Shown in pieces: positions 49,296 to 58,648 of a DNA stretch of 64,000 bases. The stretch's first letter is position 1, and each line of letters starts with the position of its first letter. Source of the stretch: Pseudarthrobacter chlorophenolicus A6 (GTDB lineage Bacteria > Actinomycetota > Actinomycetes > Actinomycetales > Micrococcaceae). The stretch spans positions 2,707,209 through 2,771,208 of the forward strand of contig NC_011886.1 in the NCBI RefSeq assembly GCF_000022025.1, written 5' to 3'. The translations under genes were made by a program, and so were the position numbers. The notes beneath the pieces were generated by a model. That model searched no databases, was not told the DNA's origin, and saw nothing but the letters and a program-made list of their open reading frames with translations.

Positions 49296-51011
49296 CTAGA
49301 GGCCCAGCAGTGCCCGGCTTTCCTCCCGCCGCCGGGCCTGCTCGTCGGGGTCGGGAACGGGAAGGGATGCGATGAGGCGGCGCGTGTAGTCGTGCTGCGG
49401 GCTTCCCATGACCTGGCTGCCGATTCCCTGTTCCACCAGCTTTCCCTTGTACAGCACGCCCACCCACGTGGACAGGATGTCTACCACCGCGAGGTCGTGG
49501 CTGATAAACAGGCAGCCGAAACCAAACTCCTCCTGGATGTCCCGGAACAGCTCCAGGACCTTCGCCTGGACCGAGACGTCGAGGGCCGACGTCGGCTCGT
49601 CTGCAATCAGCAGCCGCGGGTTCAGGCTCAGCGCGCGCGCCAGTGACGCCCGCTGCCGCTGCCCGCCGGAGAGTTCGTGCGGGTAGCGTCCCGCGTACGA
49701 CGCCGGGAGCTGGACTGATTCGAGCAGCTCGCCGACGCGTTTGCGCGCCTGCGCTTCGCTGGGCCGGGTGTGGATCACCATGGGCTCGGCGATGCACTCC
49801 CCGATGGTCAGTTGCGGGTTGAAGGAAGCGGCCGGGTCCTGGAAGACGAAGCCGATGTCCTTGCGGAGCGGTTTGAAGGTCCGTTCCCTCAGGTCCAGCA
49901 TTTCGTAGCCCAGGACCTTGAGGCTGCCGCCGGTGGTCCGGTTCAGGCCGGCGATGGCCCGCCCAATGGTGGTCTTGCCAGAGCCGGATTCGCCCACCAG
50001 ACCGAAAACCTCACCCCTGGACAGGGTGAAACTGACGCCGTCCACTGCCTTGAAGGCCGGCGTTCCCAGCCTTCCCGGGTATTCGATGGTGAGATCCTTC
50101 GCCTCGACCAGCACCTCCCCGCCCTGGTGGCGCCGTTCCGTCAGCCCTTCCGACGCCGAGTTCCGGCCCAGGTGCGGCACCGCGGCCAGGAGTTGCCGGG
50201 TGTAGTCCTGCTTGGGCTCGGCGAACAGCTTCCGCGCCGGCGCCTCTTCCACGATGTCGCCCTGGTACATCACCACCACCCTGTCGGCCAGGTCGGCCAC
50301 CACGCCCATGTTGTGGGTGATCAGGACGATCGAGGTGCCGTATTGGCCGCGCAGGTCGCGGAGCAGTTCCAGGATTTCCGCCTGGACGGTGACGTCGAGG
50401 GCTGTGGTGGGTTCATCAGCCACGATCAGTCCGGGGTTCAGCGCGAGGGCTGCTGCGATCACCACCCGCTGCTTCTGCCCGCCGGAGAACTGGTGCGGGT
50501 AGTAGTTCACCCGGTGCTCAGGATCCGGGATACCCACCTTGCGCAGGGCATCGATGGCCCGTTCCTTGGCTTCCTTTGCTGAGACCCGCTTGCCGCCGCC
50601 CTGTCCGGAGTGGGCGCGGATACCCTCTGCGATCTGCCAGCCGACAGTAAAGACAGGATTCAGCGCCGTGGACGGTTCCTGGAACACCATTGCGACGTCC
50701 CGCCCGCGGATCTGGCGCAGGCGGGCAGGACTGAGGCTGATGATGTTGGTGCCGTTGATGAGGACGGCACCGGAACTGGTGGCAGTTTCAGGTAGCAGGC
50801 CAAGGATGGTTTTGGCGGTAACGGTCTTGCCCGAGCCCGACTCCCCCACGATGGCCAGGACTTCACCGGCCTTGAGCTCCAGGCTCACATCCTTGACAGC
50901 ATGAACGTCGCCGGAGTCGGTGGCGAAGGTGACCTGCAGGTGGTCAATGCCGAGGACGGTCTTCGTTCCCGGGACTCCGTTGCCCGATGGCGTATCCAGG
51001 TTTTCGGTCAC
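49296..51011 (-). CDS. Peptide ABC transporter ATP-binding protein, fused DppD-DppF type
   Basis: This 571-residue protein holds two complete nucleotide-binding domains. The first has Walker A GESGSGKT (about 55-62), signature SGGQKQR and Walker B. The second has a further GESGSGKT (about 340), signature LSGGQRQR and [11 protein letters not shown]. Each carries the oligopeptide-family C-terminal extension. It powers uptake of di/oligopeptides through the two permeases encoded upstream. The start is GTG 51011, overlapping the dppC-like stop (GTGA). Fusion of the two ATPases is common in actinobacteria. Confidence 0.95.
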   Translation of the reverse strand: MTENLDTPSGNGVPGTKTVLGIDHLQVTFATDSGDVHAVKDVSLELKAGEVLAIVGESGSGKTVTAKTILGLLPETATSSGAVLINGTNIISLSPARLRQIRGRDVAMVFQEPSTALNPVFTVGWQIAEGIRAHSGQGGGKRVSAKEAKERAIDALRKVGIPDPEHRVNYYPHQFSGGQKQRVVIAAALALNPGLIVADEPTTALDVTVQAEILELLRDLRGQYGTSIVLITHNMGVVADLADRVVVMYQGDIVEEAPARKLFAEPKQDYTRQLLAAVPHLGRNSASEGLTERRHQGGEVLVEAKDLTIEYPGRLGTPAFKAVDGVSFTLSRGEVFGLVGESGSGKTTIGRAIAGLNRTTGGSLKVLGYEMLDLRERTFKPLRKDIGFVFQDPAASFNPQLTIGECIAEPMVIHTRPSEAQARKRVGELLESVQLPASYAGRYPHELSGGQRQRASLARALSLNPRLLIADEPTSALDVSVQAKVLELFRDIQEEFGFGCLFISHDLAVVDILSTWVGVLYKGKLVEQGIGSQVMGSPQHDYTRRLIASLPVPDPDEQARRREESRALLGL

Positions 51012-52033
51012 GGGTTGCTCGATTCTGTGTCAGGTCCCGGGGCGGCGTCGGCGGCGGGAGAAGCGGCGGGAGCCTTTCGGTTCGCGCGCTTTCGTCCGCG
51101 CAGGCGGGGATCGTTGAGGTCGTTGATGCTTTCACCCACCAGGGTCAGGCCCAGGACCACCCACACAATGGCCAGGCCCGGGAAGACTCCCGTCCACCAG
51201 ATACCGGAGGTGGTGTCGGCAAGGGCCTTGCTTAGGTCGAAGCCCCATTCGGAGGCTGAGCTGGGTTCGATGCCGAAGCCCAGGAAACCCAGTGCGGCGA
51301 GGGTGAGGATCGCCTCGGACGCATTAAGCGTGAAGATCAGAGGCAGTGTCCGCGTGGCGTTCCGGTAGATGTGGCGCGTGATGATGCGCAGGTTCGACGC
51401 CCCCACCACCTTGGCGGACTCCACGAACGGTTCGGCCTTGAGCCTGATGGTCTCAGCCCTGATGACCCGGAAGTACTGCGGGATGAACACCACGGTGATG
51501 GATATGGCCGCTGCCATGACACCACCGAAAAGGCTGGATTGTCCCCCGCTGATCACAATGGCCATGACGATCGCCAGCAGCAGGGAAGGGAAGGCGTAGA
51601 TGGCGTCCGCCACCACCACCAGGATCCGGTCAAGCCAGCCGCCGATGTAACCGCTGACGAGGCCAAGGATGACACCGGCGAAGATGGACAGCACTACGGC
51701 GATGATGATGACCAGCAGTGCCGTCTGGGTTCCCCACATCACGCGGGACAGGACGTCGTACCCTCCCACGGTGGTGCCCAGCAGGTGTTTGCCGCCGGGC
51801 GGCTGCTGGGCGGGGAAGTTTCCGTCGCCGTCAGACAGCTGGGCGAATCCGTACGGGGCGATGAACGGGGCAAGCAGAGCGGTCAGGAGAAAGACGGCTG
51901 TCAGGACGAGGCCCATGATGAGCATCCCGCGCTGCAGTCCCACGCTTTGGCGCACATGCGACACCACCGGGAGCCGCAGGAAGAAGGAGGACCGCGGGTT
52001 AGCCACGGGTACCGGAGCTTCAGTTGTGGACAT
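51008..52033 (-). CDS. Peptide ABC transporter permease, DppC-like
   Basis: This 341-residue inner-membrane protein has about six hydrophobic helices. The first is near 35-58, followed by a periplasm-facing segment (QQPPGGKHLLGTTVGGYD) typical of DppC/OppC. The conserved cytoplasmic EAA loop is visible as VESAKVVGASNLRIITRHI. It pairs with the DppB-like permease to form the peptide channel. ATG 52033 follows GAGGT. It overlaps the ATPase gene and begins 2 bp after the dppB-like stop. Confidence 0.95.
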   Translation of the reverse strand: MSTTEAPVPVANPRSSFFLRLPVVSHVRQSVGLQRGMLIMGLVLTAVFLLTALLAPFIAPYGFAQLSDGDGNFPAQQPPGGKHLLGTTVGGYDVLSRVMWGTQTALLVIIIAVVLSIFAGVILGLVSGYIGGWLDRILVVVADAIYAFPSLLLAIVMAIVISGGQSSLFGGVMAAAISITVVFIPQYFRVIRAETIRLKAEPFVESAKVVGASNLRIITRHIYRNATRTLPLIFTLNASEAILTLAALGFLGFGIEPSSASEWGFDLSKALADTTSGIWWTGVFPGLAIVWVVLGLTLVGESINDLNDPRLRGRKRANRKAPAASPAADAAPGPDTESSNP

Positions 52034-52035
52034 GG

Positions 52036-53127
52036 TCAGTACCTCACCCGCGGGTCGATCAGCGCGGCGACAACATCCACGATGAAGTTGGTGGTGGCCA
52101 CGATGACTGCCAGGAGCACCACAATGCCTTGGACGGCAACGTAGTCACGGGCCGTGAGATACGTTGCCAGCTGGAATCCCAGCCCCTTCCATTCGAACGT
52201 CTTCTCAGTCAGGACTGCACCACCGAGCATCACGGCGATCTGCAATCCCATCACGGTAATAATCGGAATCAGTGCCGGCTTGTACGCGTGCTTGGTCACC
52301 AGCCTGAACTCGCTGACACCGCGTGAACGGCCCGCTTCGACATAGTCCTTGCCGAGTGTGCCAATGACGTTGGTTCGCACGAGGCGGAGGAAGATTCCTG
52401 CCGTCAGCAGGCCCAGTGCGACGGCAGGAAGCACAGCGTGGGCCATGACGTCGCCCAGGGCAGCCATGTTCCCGCTGCGCAAGGCGTCGAGCCAATAGAT
52501 TCCCGTGGGAGCCTGGAGTGACGTCAGTGCAAGCTCGGTGGATGTCTTCGCCCGTCCGGCCACCGGCAGCCAGCCCAGCCAGACGGAAAACGTCAGCTTC
52601 AGCAGCAGCCCGGCAAAGAACACAGGAGTGGCGTAGCAGAGAATGGCGAATATACGCAGGACGGCATCCGGAACGTGGTCCCTGCGGTGGGCCGCCAGCA
52701 TACCCAGCGGAATTCCGACGAGCAGTGCCACGATCAGCGCGTTGATGCTCAGTTCGAGGGTGGCGGACCCGTAGGTGCCGAGCATTTCGGTCACTTTTCG
52801 GTTGTCGGACAGTGTTGTCCCAAAGTTGCCGGTCACCAGCTGGCCCAGGTATTCGAAGTACTGCACCAGGATCGGCCGGTCGTACCCGGCGGCGGTGATC
52901 CGCTGCTGCAGCTGGTCGGGCGGCAGCCTGCCGCCCATTGCGGCGGTGATGGGGTCGCCTGTGATCCGCATGAGGAAGAACACCATGGTGACCAGGATGA
53001 GGATAGTGGGGAAAATCAGGAGGAAACGGATCAGGATGTACTGGCCAAGTCCTCCGCCGGACGGCTTCTTCTTGGCCGGCAACAGGCCGTCGGAATCTTC
53101 CGGCGGCGCTTCAATCAATGTGGTCAT
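52036..53127 (-). CDS. Peptide ABC transporter permease, DppB-like
   Basis: This 363-residue inner-membrane protein has six predicted helices, the first near 27-50 (YILIRFLLIFPTILILVTMV as the opening). The DppB family's QYFEYLGQLVTGNFGTTL loop and the EAA motif (DYVEAGRSRGVSEFRLVTKH) follow. It forms half of the peptide channel. It is separated from the substrate-binding-protein gene by a 120-bp gap containing a long hairpin, so its transcript level may be lower than that of the binding protein. Confidence 0.95.
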   Translation of the reverse strand: MTTLIEAPPEDSDGLLPAKKKPSGGGLGQYILIRFLLIFPTILILVTMVFFLMRITGDPITAAMGGRLPPDQLQQRITAAGYDRPILVQYFEYLGQLVTGNFGTTLSDNRKVTEMLGTYGSATLELSINALIVALLVGIPLGMLAAHRRDHVPDAVLRIFAILCYATPVFFAGLLLKLTFSVWLGWLPVAGRAKTSTELALTSLQAPTGIYWLDALRSGNMAALGDVMAHAVLPAVALGLLTAGIFLRLVRTNVIGTLGKDYVEAGRSRGVSEFRLVTKHAYKPALIPIITVMGLQIAVMLGGAVLTEKTFEWKGLGFQLATYLTARDYVAVQGIVVLLAVIVATTNFIVDVVAALIDPRVRY

Positions 53128-53180
53128 TGGATTACCTAAAAGCTAAAGCCCGCCATCGCTCCCCCACAGGAATGGCTGGA

Positions 53181-53228
53181 GGCGGCCAATGGGGCGGGAT
53201 GCTGATGCATCCCGCCCCATTGCCCGCC
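53181..53228. terminator. Long intra-operon hairpin after dppA-like gene
   Basis: A 16-bp perfect stem (53187-53202 with 53207-53222) with a TGAT loop extends by five further pairs past one mismatch, giving 22 positions in all. It lies between the binding-protein and permease genes on the minus strand and lacks a T run. It may partly terminate transcription or protect the upstream message. Confidence 0.8.
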
Positions 53229-53247
53229 GTGGGCTGAATTGGCCGGA

Positions 53248-54879
53248 CTACTTGGAGATAACACCCAGGCGGGTCTTGAACGAAGCGTCCAGGGTAGTCT
53301 CCACGCCCTTGACGTCGGCACCGGACACCAGGACCTGGGCACCCTGGAGCAGGGGCAGGGTGGAAAGGTCCTTGGCAACGGCGTCCTGGGCTTCGCCCAG
53401 GATCTTGACGCGCTCGTCCTTGTCCACCGTGGTCAGCTGCTTCTGGATCAGGGCCGCAACGTCTGCGTTGTCGTAGTGGTTCTTCAGGAAGTTGCCCGGA
53501 ACGAAGAACGGGGTGAGGTAGTTGTCCGGATCGGAGTAATCGGGGAACCAGCCCAGCTGGTAGACCGGGTAAGCGTCGGCGGTGCGGTCCTTGGAGTAGG
53601 TGACCCACTCGGTGGACTGCAGGTTCACGGTGAACAGGCCGGACTTTTCAAGCTGCTCCTTGATCATGGCGTATTCGTCACCTGAGGAGCTGCCGTAGTG
53701 GTCAGGGTTGTACTGGAGCTTGATGGTGACCGGACCGCTGATTCCGGCGTCGGCGAAGACCTTCTTGGCCTTGTCCAGGCTAGGCTTGCCGCCATCTCCG
53801 TACAGGTCTTTCAACGGCTGCTTTGCGCCAAGGAATCCTTCCGGGACCACGGAGTAGGCAGGCAGGTACGTGCCCTTGTAGACCTGGTCGGCGATGGCGT
53901 CGCGGTCCACGATGTTGGCCATGGCCTGGCGCACGGCCAGGGCCTTTGCGGGGTCGGCCTCGGGGGTCTTGGCGCCGAACGGCATGGTGTCGAAGTTGAA
54001 GACGATGTATCGCAGCTCGCCGCCGGGACCCTTGTGCACCTTGACCTTGGAATCCTTCTCCAGGTCGGCCACGTCCGTGGCGGTCAGCGACCGGCCGGCA
54101 ACATCAATGTTGCCCTGCTGGATGTCGAGCTTGAGGTTGTTGGCATCGGCGTAGTACTTGATGTTGGCGCCGTCGTTGGCCGGCTTGCCGAGCAGTCCCT
54201 GGTAGTCAGGGTTCACGCTGAGGCTGATGAGCTCATTCTTCTTGTAGCTGTCGATGCTGTAGGGGCCTGCGAAAGGCTTGGCCTTGACGATATCGTCGTC
54301 GCCCATGACCTTGTCAGCCGGGAAGACTTCCTCGTCGATGATGGGTCCCGAGTTTGACGCCAGAACGCCCGGGAAGACCTGGTCGTTTGCGGCCTTGAGC
54401 TTGAACACGACGGTGGTGTCGTCAGTCGCCTCAACGGATTCCAGGTTGCTCAGCAGCGACGCGGGGCCGTTGGGGTCCGCGATCTTCACCACGCGGTCGA
54501 CGGAGAACTTCACGTCTGACGAAGTGAGGGCATGCCCGTTGGCGAATTTCAGGCCTGATTTCAGCTTGACTGTGTACTCGGTGGGGGCGGTGAAGGACGC
54601 TGATTCAGCGATGTCCGGCGAGGCGTCCGCACTTCCGGGCTTGGCGTTCAGCAGGAAGGGGTAGACCTGGTTCATCACCAGGAAGGAACCGGCGTCGTAG
54701 GAACCTGCGGGGTCGAGCGTGACCACTTTGTCAGTCGTCCCGAGGGTAATCGTGCTGCCTCCGCTGCCGTTCGTGGAGGTTCCGCCGCCGCCCGACGGGC
54801 CCGTGCAGGCCGTCAGTGCGAGTGCGGAGATGCCTGCCAGCGCGATGGCGCTGTGCAGTGCTTTGTTGCTCTTGGTCAT
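53248..54879 (-). CDS. Peptide ABC transporter substrate-binding lipoprotein, DppA-like
   Basis: This 543-residue lipoprotein has a signal peptide with a lipobox ending ALTAC (Cys about 24). A Gly/Ser-rich linker and the SBP_bac_5 fold follow (YTVKLKSGLKFANGHALTSS, VKFSVDRV, and RQAMANIVDRDAIADQVYKG across the middle). It binds peptides or similar ligands outside the membrane and hands them to the DppBC permease. ATG 54879 is the first gene of the operon. The specificity is not readable from sequence; related proteins take peptides, opines or nickel complexes. Confidence 0.93.
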   Translation of the reverse strand: MTKSNKALHSAIALAGISALALTACTGPSGGGGTSTNGSGGSTITLGTTDKVVTLDPAGSYDAGSFLVMNQVYPFLLNAKPGSADASPDIAESASFTAPTEYTVKLKSGLKFANGHALTSSDVKFSVDRVVKIADPNGPASLLSNLESVEATDDTTVVFKLKAANDQVFPGVLASNSGPIIDEEVFPADKVMGDDDIVKAKPFAGPYSIDSYKKNELISLSVNPDYQGLLGKPANDGANIKYYADANNLKLDIQQGNIDVAGRSLTATDVADLEKDSKVKVHKGPGGELRYIVFNFDTMPFGAKTPEADPAKALAVRQAMANIVDRDAIADQVYKGTYLPAYSVVPEGFLGAKQPLKDLYGDGGKPSLDKAKKVFADAGISGPVTIKLQYNPDHYGSSSGDEYAMIKEQLEKSGLFTVNLQSTEWVTYSKDRTADAYPVYQLGWFPDYSDPDNYLTPFFVPGNFLKNHYDNADVAALIQKQLTTVDKDERVKILGEAQDAVAKDLSTLPLLQGAQVLVSGADVKGVETTLDASFKTRLGVISK

Positions 54880-55141
54880 CTCTGAACTTTCTGTCCGATG
54901 AGTACCTGCGCGCCGGCCACGAAATGGCGCATGAGCCCGGGCAGCGGCGCGCAGTGCTGATGGGTAGATTCAATCAGAGAGTCAGCACCCAGGAGCGCCA
55001 ATCCTGTGAGTTGAGACACAAAATTTACCTTGGGCAACAGATGTTTTCTCTCGCCCGCAGATCGAGCGGTGGACGGCAAAGACGCCGCCCGTACTGCGCC
55101 GGGCGGCGTAAGGCGGGCGGCTGCCCGGCCCGGGAAATGTC
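54880..55141 (-). promoter_or_regulatory. Region upstream of the peptide importer operon
   Basis: This 262-bp region lies between mnmA's end and the dppA-like start; both genes are on the minus strand. The part near 55015-55050 is AT-rich for this window and is the likeliest promoter position. A mnmA terminator hairpin lies at 55082-55109. No gene is supported here. Confidence 0.4.
55082..55109. terminator. Hairpin after mnmA
   Basis: ACGCCGCCC and GGGCGGCGT form a 9-bp perfect stem around a 10-nt loop, 30 bp past the mnmA stop on the minus strand. There is no T run. Confidence 0.6.
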
Positions 55142-56278
55142 CTAGAGCGCTGCGCGCTGAAGCGACCGGGCGGCGTCGATGGTGGCCTGGCCAAGCACGC
55201 GGCTGCCCTGGTACAGGACAACCGTCTGCCCGGGAGCCACGCCTCGCAGCGGGTCAGTCAGCGTGACCACAAGCCGGGCCGGGGCGTCCGCGGAGTCGGG
55301 ATCCGCTTCCATCCGGGCATGCGCCGGCACGGGGTCCCCGTGGGCCCTGACCTGCGCATGGCAATCGAATTCCGCGCCGGTGTCCACTTCCTCGATGGGA
55401 AGACCGGCCCAGGAGACTTTGATGCCCTGGATTTCGTCGATGGCCAGCAGCGCTTCAGGGCCGACGACCACTTTGTTTTCCTTGGGCCGGATCTCCAGCA
55501 CGAAACGGGGCTTGCCGTCGGCGGCCGGGCGTCCAAGTTTCAGGCCGCGGCGCTGGCCCACCGTGAAGGCGTTGGCCCCGGGGTGCTCGCCAACCTTGGC
55601 TCCGGTTTCGTCCACGATGTCCCCGGTGGACATGTCGATCTTTTCGGCAAGCCATCCGGCAGTGTCGCCGTCGGGGATGAAGCAGATGTCGTGGCTGTCG
55701 GGTTTGTTGGCCACCGACAAACCCCGGCGCTCAGCTTCCGCCCGGACCTCGGCCTTGGACGGCGTGTCTGCAAGGGGGAACATGGAGTGCTTGAGCTGCT
55801 CGTGGGTCAGGACGCCCAGCACATAGCTCTGGTCCTTGGCCCAGTCCGCAGCACGGTGGAGCTCGCGGTTCCCGTGGGAGTCTTCGATCACCTTGGCGTA
55901 GTGGCCGGTGCAGACGGCGTCAAAGCCGAGGGCGATGGCCTTTTCGAGGAGCGCGGCGAACTTGATCCGTTCATTGCAGCGCATGCAGGGGTTGGGCGTG
56001 CGGCCCGCGGCGTATTCGTCAATGAAGTCCTGGACCACATCTTCCTTGAAGCGCTCCGAGAAATCCCATACGTAATAGGGAATGCCGAGCACGTCGCAGG
56101 CACGCCAGGCGTCCCGCGAGTCCTCAATGGTGCAGCAACCCCGGCTGCCTGTCCGCAGCGTGCCGGGCATCCGGGACAGCGCCAGGTGGACGCCGACGAC
56201 GTCGTGGCCCGCCTCGACGGCGCGGGCGGCTGCAACGGCGGAATCAACGCCGCCGCTCATGGCTGCTAAAACTCGCAT
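55142..56278 (-). CDS. mnmA: tRNA-specific 2-thiouridylase MnmA
   Basis: This 378-residue enzyme adds sulfur to uridine 34 of Lys, Glu and Gln tRNAs. The ATP-pyrophosphatase P-loop SGGVDS lies at about 8-13. The catalytic Cys is in [12 protein letters not shown] and the second, persulfide-accepting Cys in [11 protein letters not shown]; the C-terminal beta-barrel includes [10 protein letters not shown]. Sulfur is supplied through a cysteine desulfurase, and one is encoded directly upstream. I chose ATG 56278 as the family start; the frame is open to 56332. A 14-bp palindrome lies in the gap before it. Confidence 0.95.
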   Translation of the reverse strand: MRVLAAMSGGVDSAVAAARAVEAGHDVVGVHLALSRMPGTLRTGSRGCCTIEDSRDAWRACDVLGIPYYVWDFSERFKEDVVQDFIDEYAAGRTPNPCMRCNERIKFAALLEKAIALGFDAVCTGHYAKVIEDSHGNRELHRAADWAKDQSYVLGVLTHEQLKHSMFPLADTPSKAEVRAEAERRGLSVANKPDSHDICFIPDGDTAGWLAEKIDMSTGDIVDETGAKVGEHPGANAFTVGQRRGLKLGRPAADGKPRFVLEIRPKENKVVVGPEALLAIDEIQGIKVSWAGLPIEEVDTGAEFDCHAQVRAHGDPVPAHARMEADPDSADAPARLVVTLTDPLRGVAPGQTVVLYQGSRVLGQATIDAARSLQRAAL

Positions 56279-56325
56279 GCTGGCTTTCTGATGGGAGGTA
56301 TTCGGCTCTTGGCCCGGACGGACCG

Positions 56326-56339
56326 CCGGCACGTGCCGG
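56326..56339. promoter_or_regulatory. 14-bp perfect palindrome between the desulfurase gene and mnmA
   Basis: CCGGCACGTGCCGG is a perfect palindrome located 48 bp before mnmA. It could be an operator or a chance feature of GC-rich DNA; no regulator is assigned. Confidence 0.35.
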
Positions 56340-56418
56340 AAAACGATCCTCGCCTATCTATTCTACGGCCGGCGGCAAATCGACTCCCGGGCCCGCTTCC
56401 GGCCGCTACGGCTGCCGG

Positions 56419-57642
56419 TCAGCTGGCGCTTCGGCGGGCCACCGTCGCGGCGGTCTGGATGGAAGACTCATGCCCGGCCATCCCCGCCTGCCGCGCACGG
56501 GCGCAGGCCTCCGGGAGAGCTGCCAGAAGCGCCTCCACATCCGCTTCCGTGGAAGCGTGGCCAAGGGTGAAGCGCTGCGCGCCACGCGCGGTTTCCTCAT
56601 CAAGCCCCATGGCAAGGAGTACGTGGGAGGGGCGCGGCACCCCGGCGGTACAAGCAGAGCCGGTTGAGGACTCCACTCCGGCCAGGTCCAGGAGGAACAA
56701 CAGCGAATCGCCTTCACACCCGGGGAAGGTGAAGTGGGCATTGCCGGGCAGCCGGCCATCGCCGGGCGCACCGCGAAGGACCGCTTCCGGTACCCGTTCC
56801 CGGACGCCGTCGATCAACCGGTCCCGAAGCGCGGCGATCCGGCTGGACTCCGATGCCAGGGAAGAGGTGGCCGCCTGGGCAGCAGCGGCAAAAGCGGCGA
56901 TGGACGCAGTGTCCAGCGTTCCCGAGCGGACATCGCGCTCCTGGCCCCCTCCGTGCTGGACGGGGGTGAGTTTGACCGCCCGGCCCAGGAGCAGCGCTCC
57001 CACGCCCACCGGCCCGCCGATTTTGTGGCCGGACACGGACATGGCGTCCAGTCCCGAGCCCTTGAAGTCCACTGCCACCGAACCGAAGGCCTGGACAGCA
57101 TCCGAATGGACCGGAACGCCGGCCGCGTGGGCCATCTCGACAATCCGGGAAACGGGCTGGATGGTCCCCACTTCATTGTTGGCCCACATCACGGTCACCA
57201 GGGCAATGGAGCCGGGATCCCGCGCAAGCTCGGCGCCCAGGACGTCCAGGTCCACCACGCCGTCGCTGTCGACAGGCAGCCACGTTATGTCGGCGTGTTC
57301 GTGCCGCTCCAGCCATTCCACGGTGTCCAGGACTGCGTGGTGTTCGACGGCGGAACAGAGGATTCTCCGCCGCGCCGGGTCCTCCGCCACCCGGGACCAG
57401 AACAGGCCTTTGACGGCGAGATTGTCGGCCTCAGTGCCGCCGGAGGTAAAGATAACCTCGGAAGGGTGGGCGCCCGCGGCAGCGGCCACCACTTCCCGGG
57501 CGTCCTCGACAGCGCGGCGCGCCCGCCGCCCGGAGCCGTGCAGCGACGACGGGTTTCCGGTGCGGGCCAACTCGCGCGTTAGAGCGGCCAGCGCTTCGGC
57601 GGAAAGTGGGGTGGTGGCGGCGTGGTCGAGGTAGGCGGACAC
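56419..57642 (-). CDS. Cysteine desulfurase (IscS/NifS family)
   Basis: This 407-residue PLP enzyme turns cysteine into alanine and a protein-bound persulfide. Evidence is YLDHAATTP at the start, TSGGTEADN (67-75), the PLP-binding Lys 207 in SGHK and the catalytic Cys 331 in SSTGSAC. The sulfur goes to tRNA thiolation (MnmA, encoded just downstream) and iron-sulfur clusters; no IscU/SufU gene is here. This fits the mycobacterial order iscS-trmU (Rv3025c-Rv3024c). The C-terminus ends in a short unstructured tail. Confidence 0.95.
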   Translation of the reverse strand: MSAYLDHAATTPLSAEALAALTRELARTGNPSSLHGSGRRARRAVEDAREVVAAAAGAHPSEVIFTSGGTEADNLAVKGLFWSRVAEDPARRRILCSAVEHHAVLDTVEWLERHEHADITWLPVDSDGVVDLDVLGAELARDPGSIALVTVMWANNEVGTIQPVSRIVEMAHAAGVPVHSDAVQAFGSVAVDFKGSGLDAMSVSGHKIGGPVGVGALLLGRAVKLTPVQHGGGQERDVRSGTLDTASIAAFAAAAQAATSSLASESSRIAALRDRLIDGVRERVPEAVLRGAPGDGRLPGNAHFTFPGCEGDSLLFLLDLAGVESSTGSACTAGVPRPSHVLLAMGLDEETARGAQRFTLGHASTEADVEALLAALPEACARARQAGMAGHESSIQTAATVARRSAS

Positions 57643-57753
57643 GCTGTAATTCTATCCCGGGGGCGTAACAGCCCCGGCCGCGGGGTGCCCAAACTGTGCC
57701 GGAGAAGAACACCGGCGGCGGCCCCTGCATAAGCCGCCCTGCTTCGTAGGCTT

Positions 57754-58464
57754 CTAGTTGGACGGTGGCAGGACCGGCAGGAACTTCGCGACGTCGCCAC
57801 GTGCCGACCCCAGGGATGCGGTATCGGGGCAAGACACACTGACATAGACCGAAGAACCTGCAGTGGCAAACAGCCGGGCCAGGATTGCCGTGGCCCGGCC
57901 GCCCTGCGGAACGGCGGGCTCCAGGGCCAGTACCTCGACGGTACGGGCGGGCGCGTCGGGATCGCCGCCCCACCGCAGCTTCTCCGTCTTCAGGTACTCC
58001 GGCAGAATGGTGGGATCCAGGTACTTGAAGAGTGCCACAGTGGATTCGCGGTCGTCGCCCTTGGCCAGCGCCGACTGATTACCCCTGACTTTCGCCGCCA
58101 CCAGGCAACCGTCCGCTTTCAGATACTGGCTTTCACCGGCCACGTTATCTTTCACCTGCTTCCACCCCGGGGCCTCCTTCAGGCCGTCTGCCAGCCCCAC
58201 CGGAACGCCGCGCGCCAGGATGGCACCGGCGCTGAAGGGGAGGTCCTGCGCAGCCACGGCTTCCGCGTCGTGGCCGGGAGTGATGGTGGGAGTGGCCAGA
58301 ACCGACGGGCTTTGTACCGGTTCGGGAACGGACGGATCGCGTACATCCACGCTGCACCCGGCCAGGATGCCTGCCACAGCCGCTCCCACGGCGAGCGCCT
58401 TCAGTGGCACCCGCCGAAGCCGTACGCACACAGCCCTGTCCGCCGTCGGCATCTCCATCTCCAC
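57754..58464 (-). CDS. Hypothetical lipoprotein
   Basis: This is a 236-residue protein. A basic N-terminus, a hydrophobic stretch and the lipobox ILAGC (Cys about 37) mark a lipoprotein anchored on the outer face of the membrane. A Pro/Ser/Thr-rich linker and a soluble domain of about 170 residues with no recognised motif follow; two cysteines (in GCLVAA and SVSCPD) could pair. It shares a 184-bp divergent region with the J-domain gene. I cannot name a function. Confidence 0.72.
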   Translation of the reverse strand: MEMEMPTADRAVCVRLRRVPLKALAVGAAVAGILAGCSVDVRDPSVPEPVQSPSVLATPTITPGHDAEAVAAQDLPFSAGAILARGVPVGLADGLKEAPGWKQVKDNVAGESQYLKADGCLVAAKVRGNQSALAKGDDRESTVALFKYLDPTILPEYLKTEKLRWGGDPDAPARTVEVLALEPAVPQGGRATAILARLFATAGSSVYVSVSCPDTASLGSARGDVAKFLPVLPPSN

Positions 58465-58648
58465 CCCAGTCAGTTCCCGGACGGCCGCAGTGGCAGCGCC
58501 CCCACGAGTCTAAACTCCAGGTCGCCGGGAACCGGAGCCGCCCGGGCAGACGTTGAAAGAACATGGTCAGCCGCGCTTCCGGGGAAAGACGCTGGCTAGA
58601 CTGGGCACGCCGGATTCCGCGGTCCGGCACGGAGAAAAGGATGAGTGT

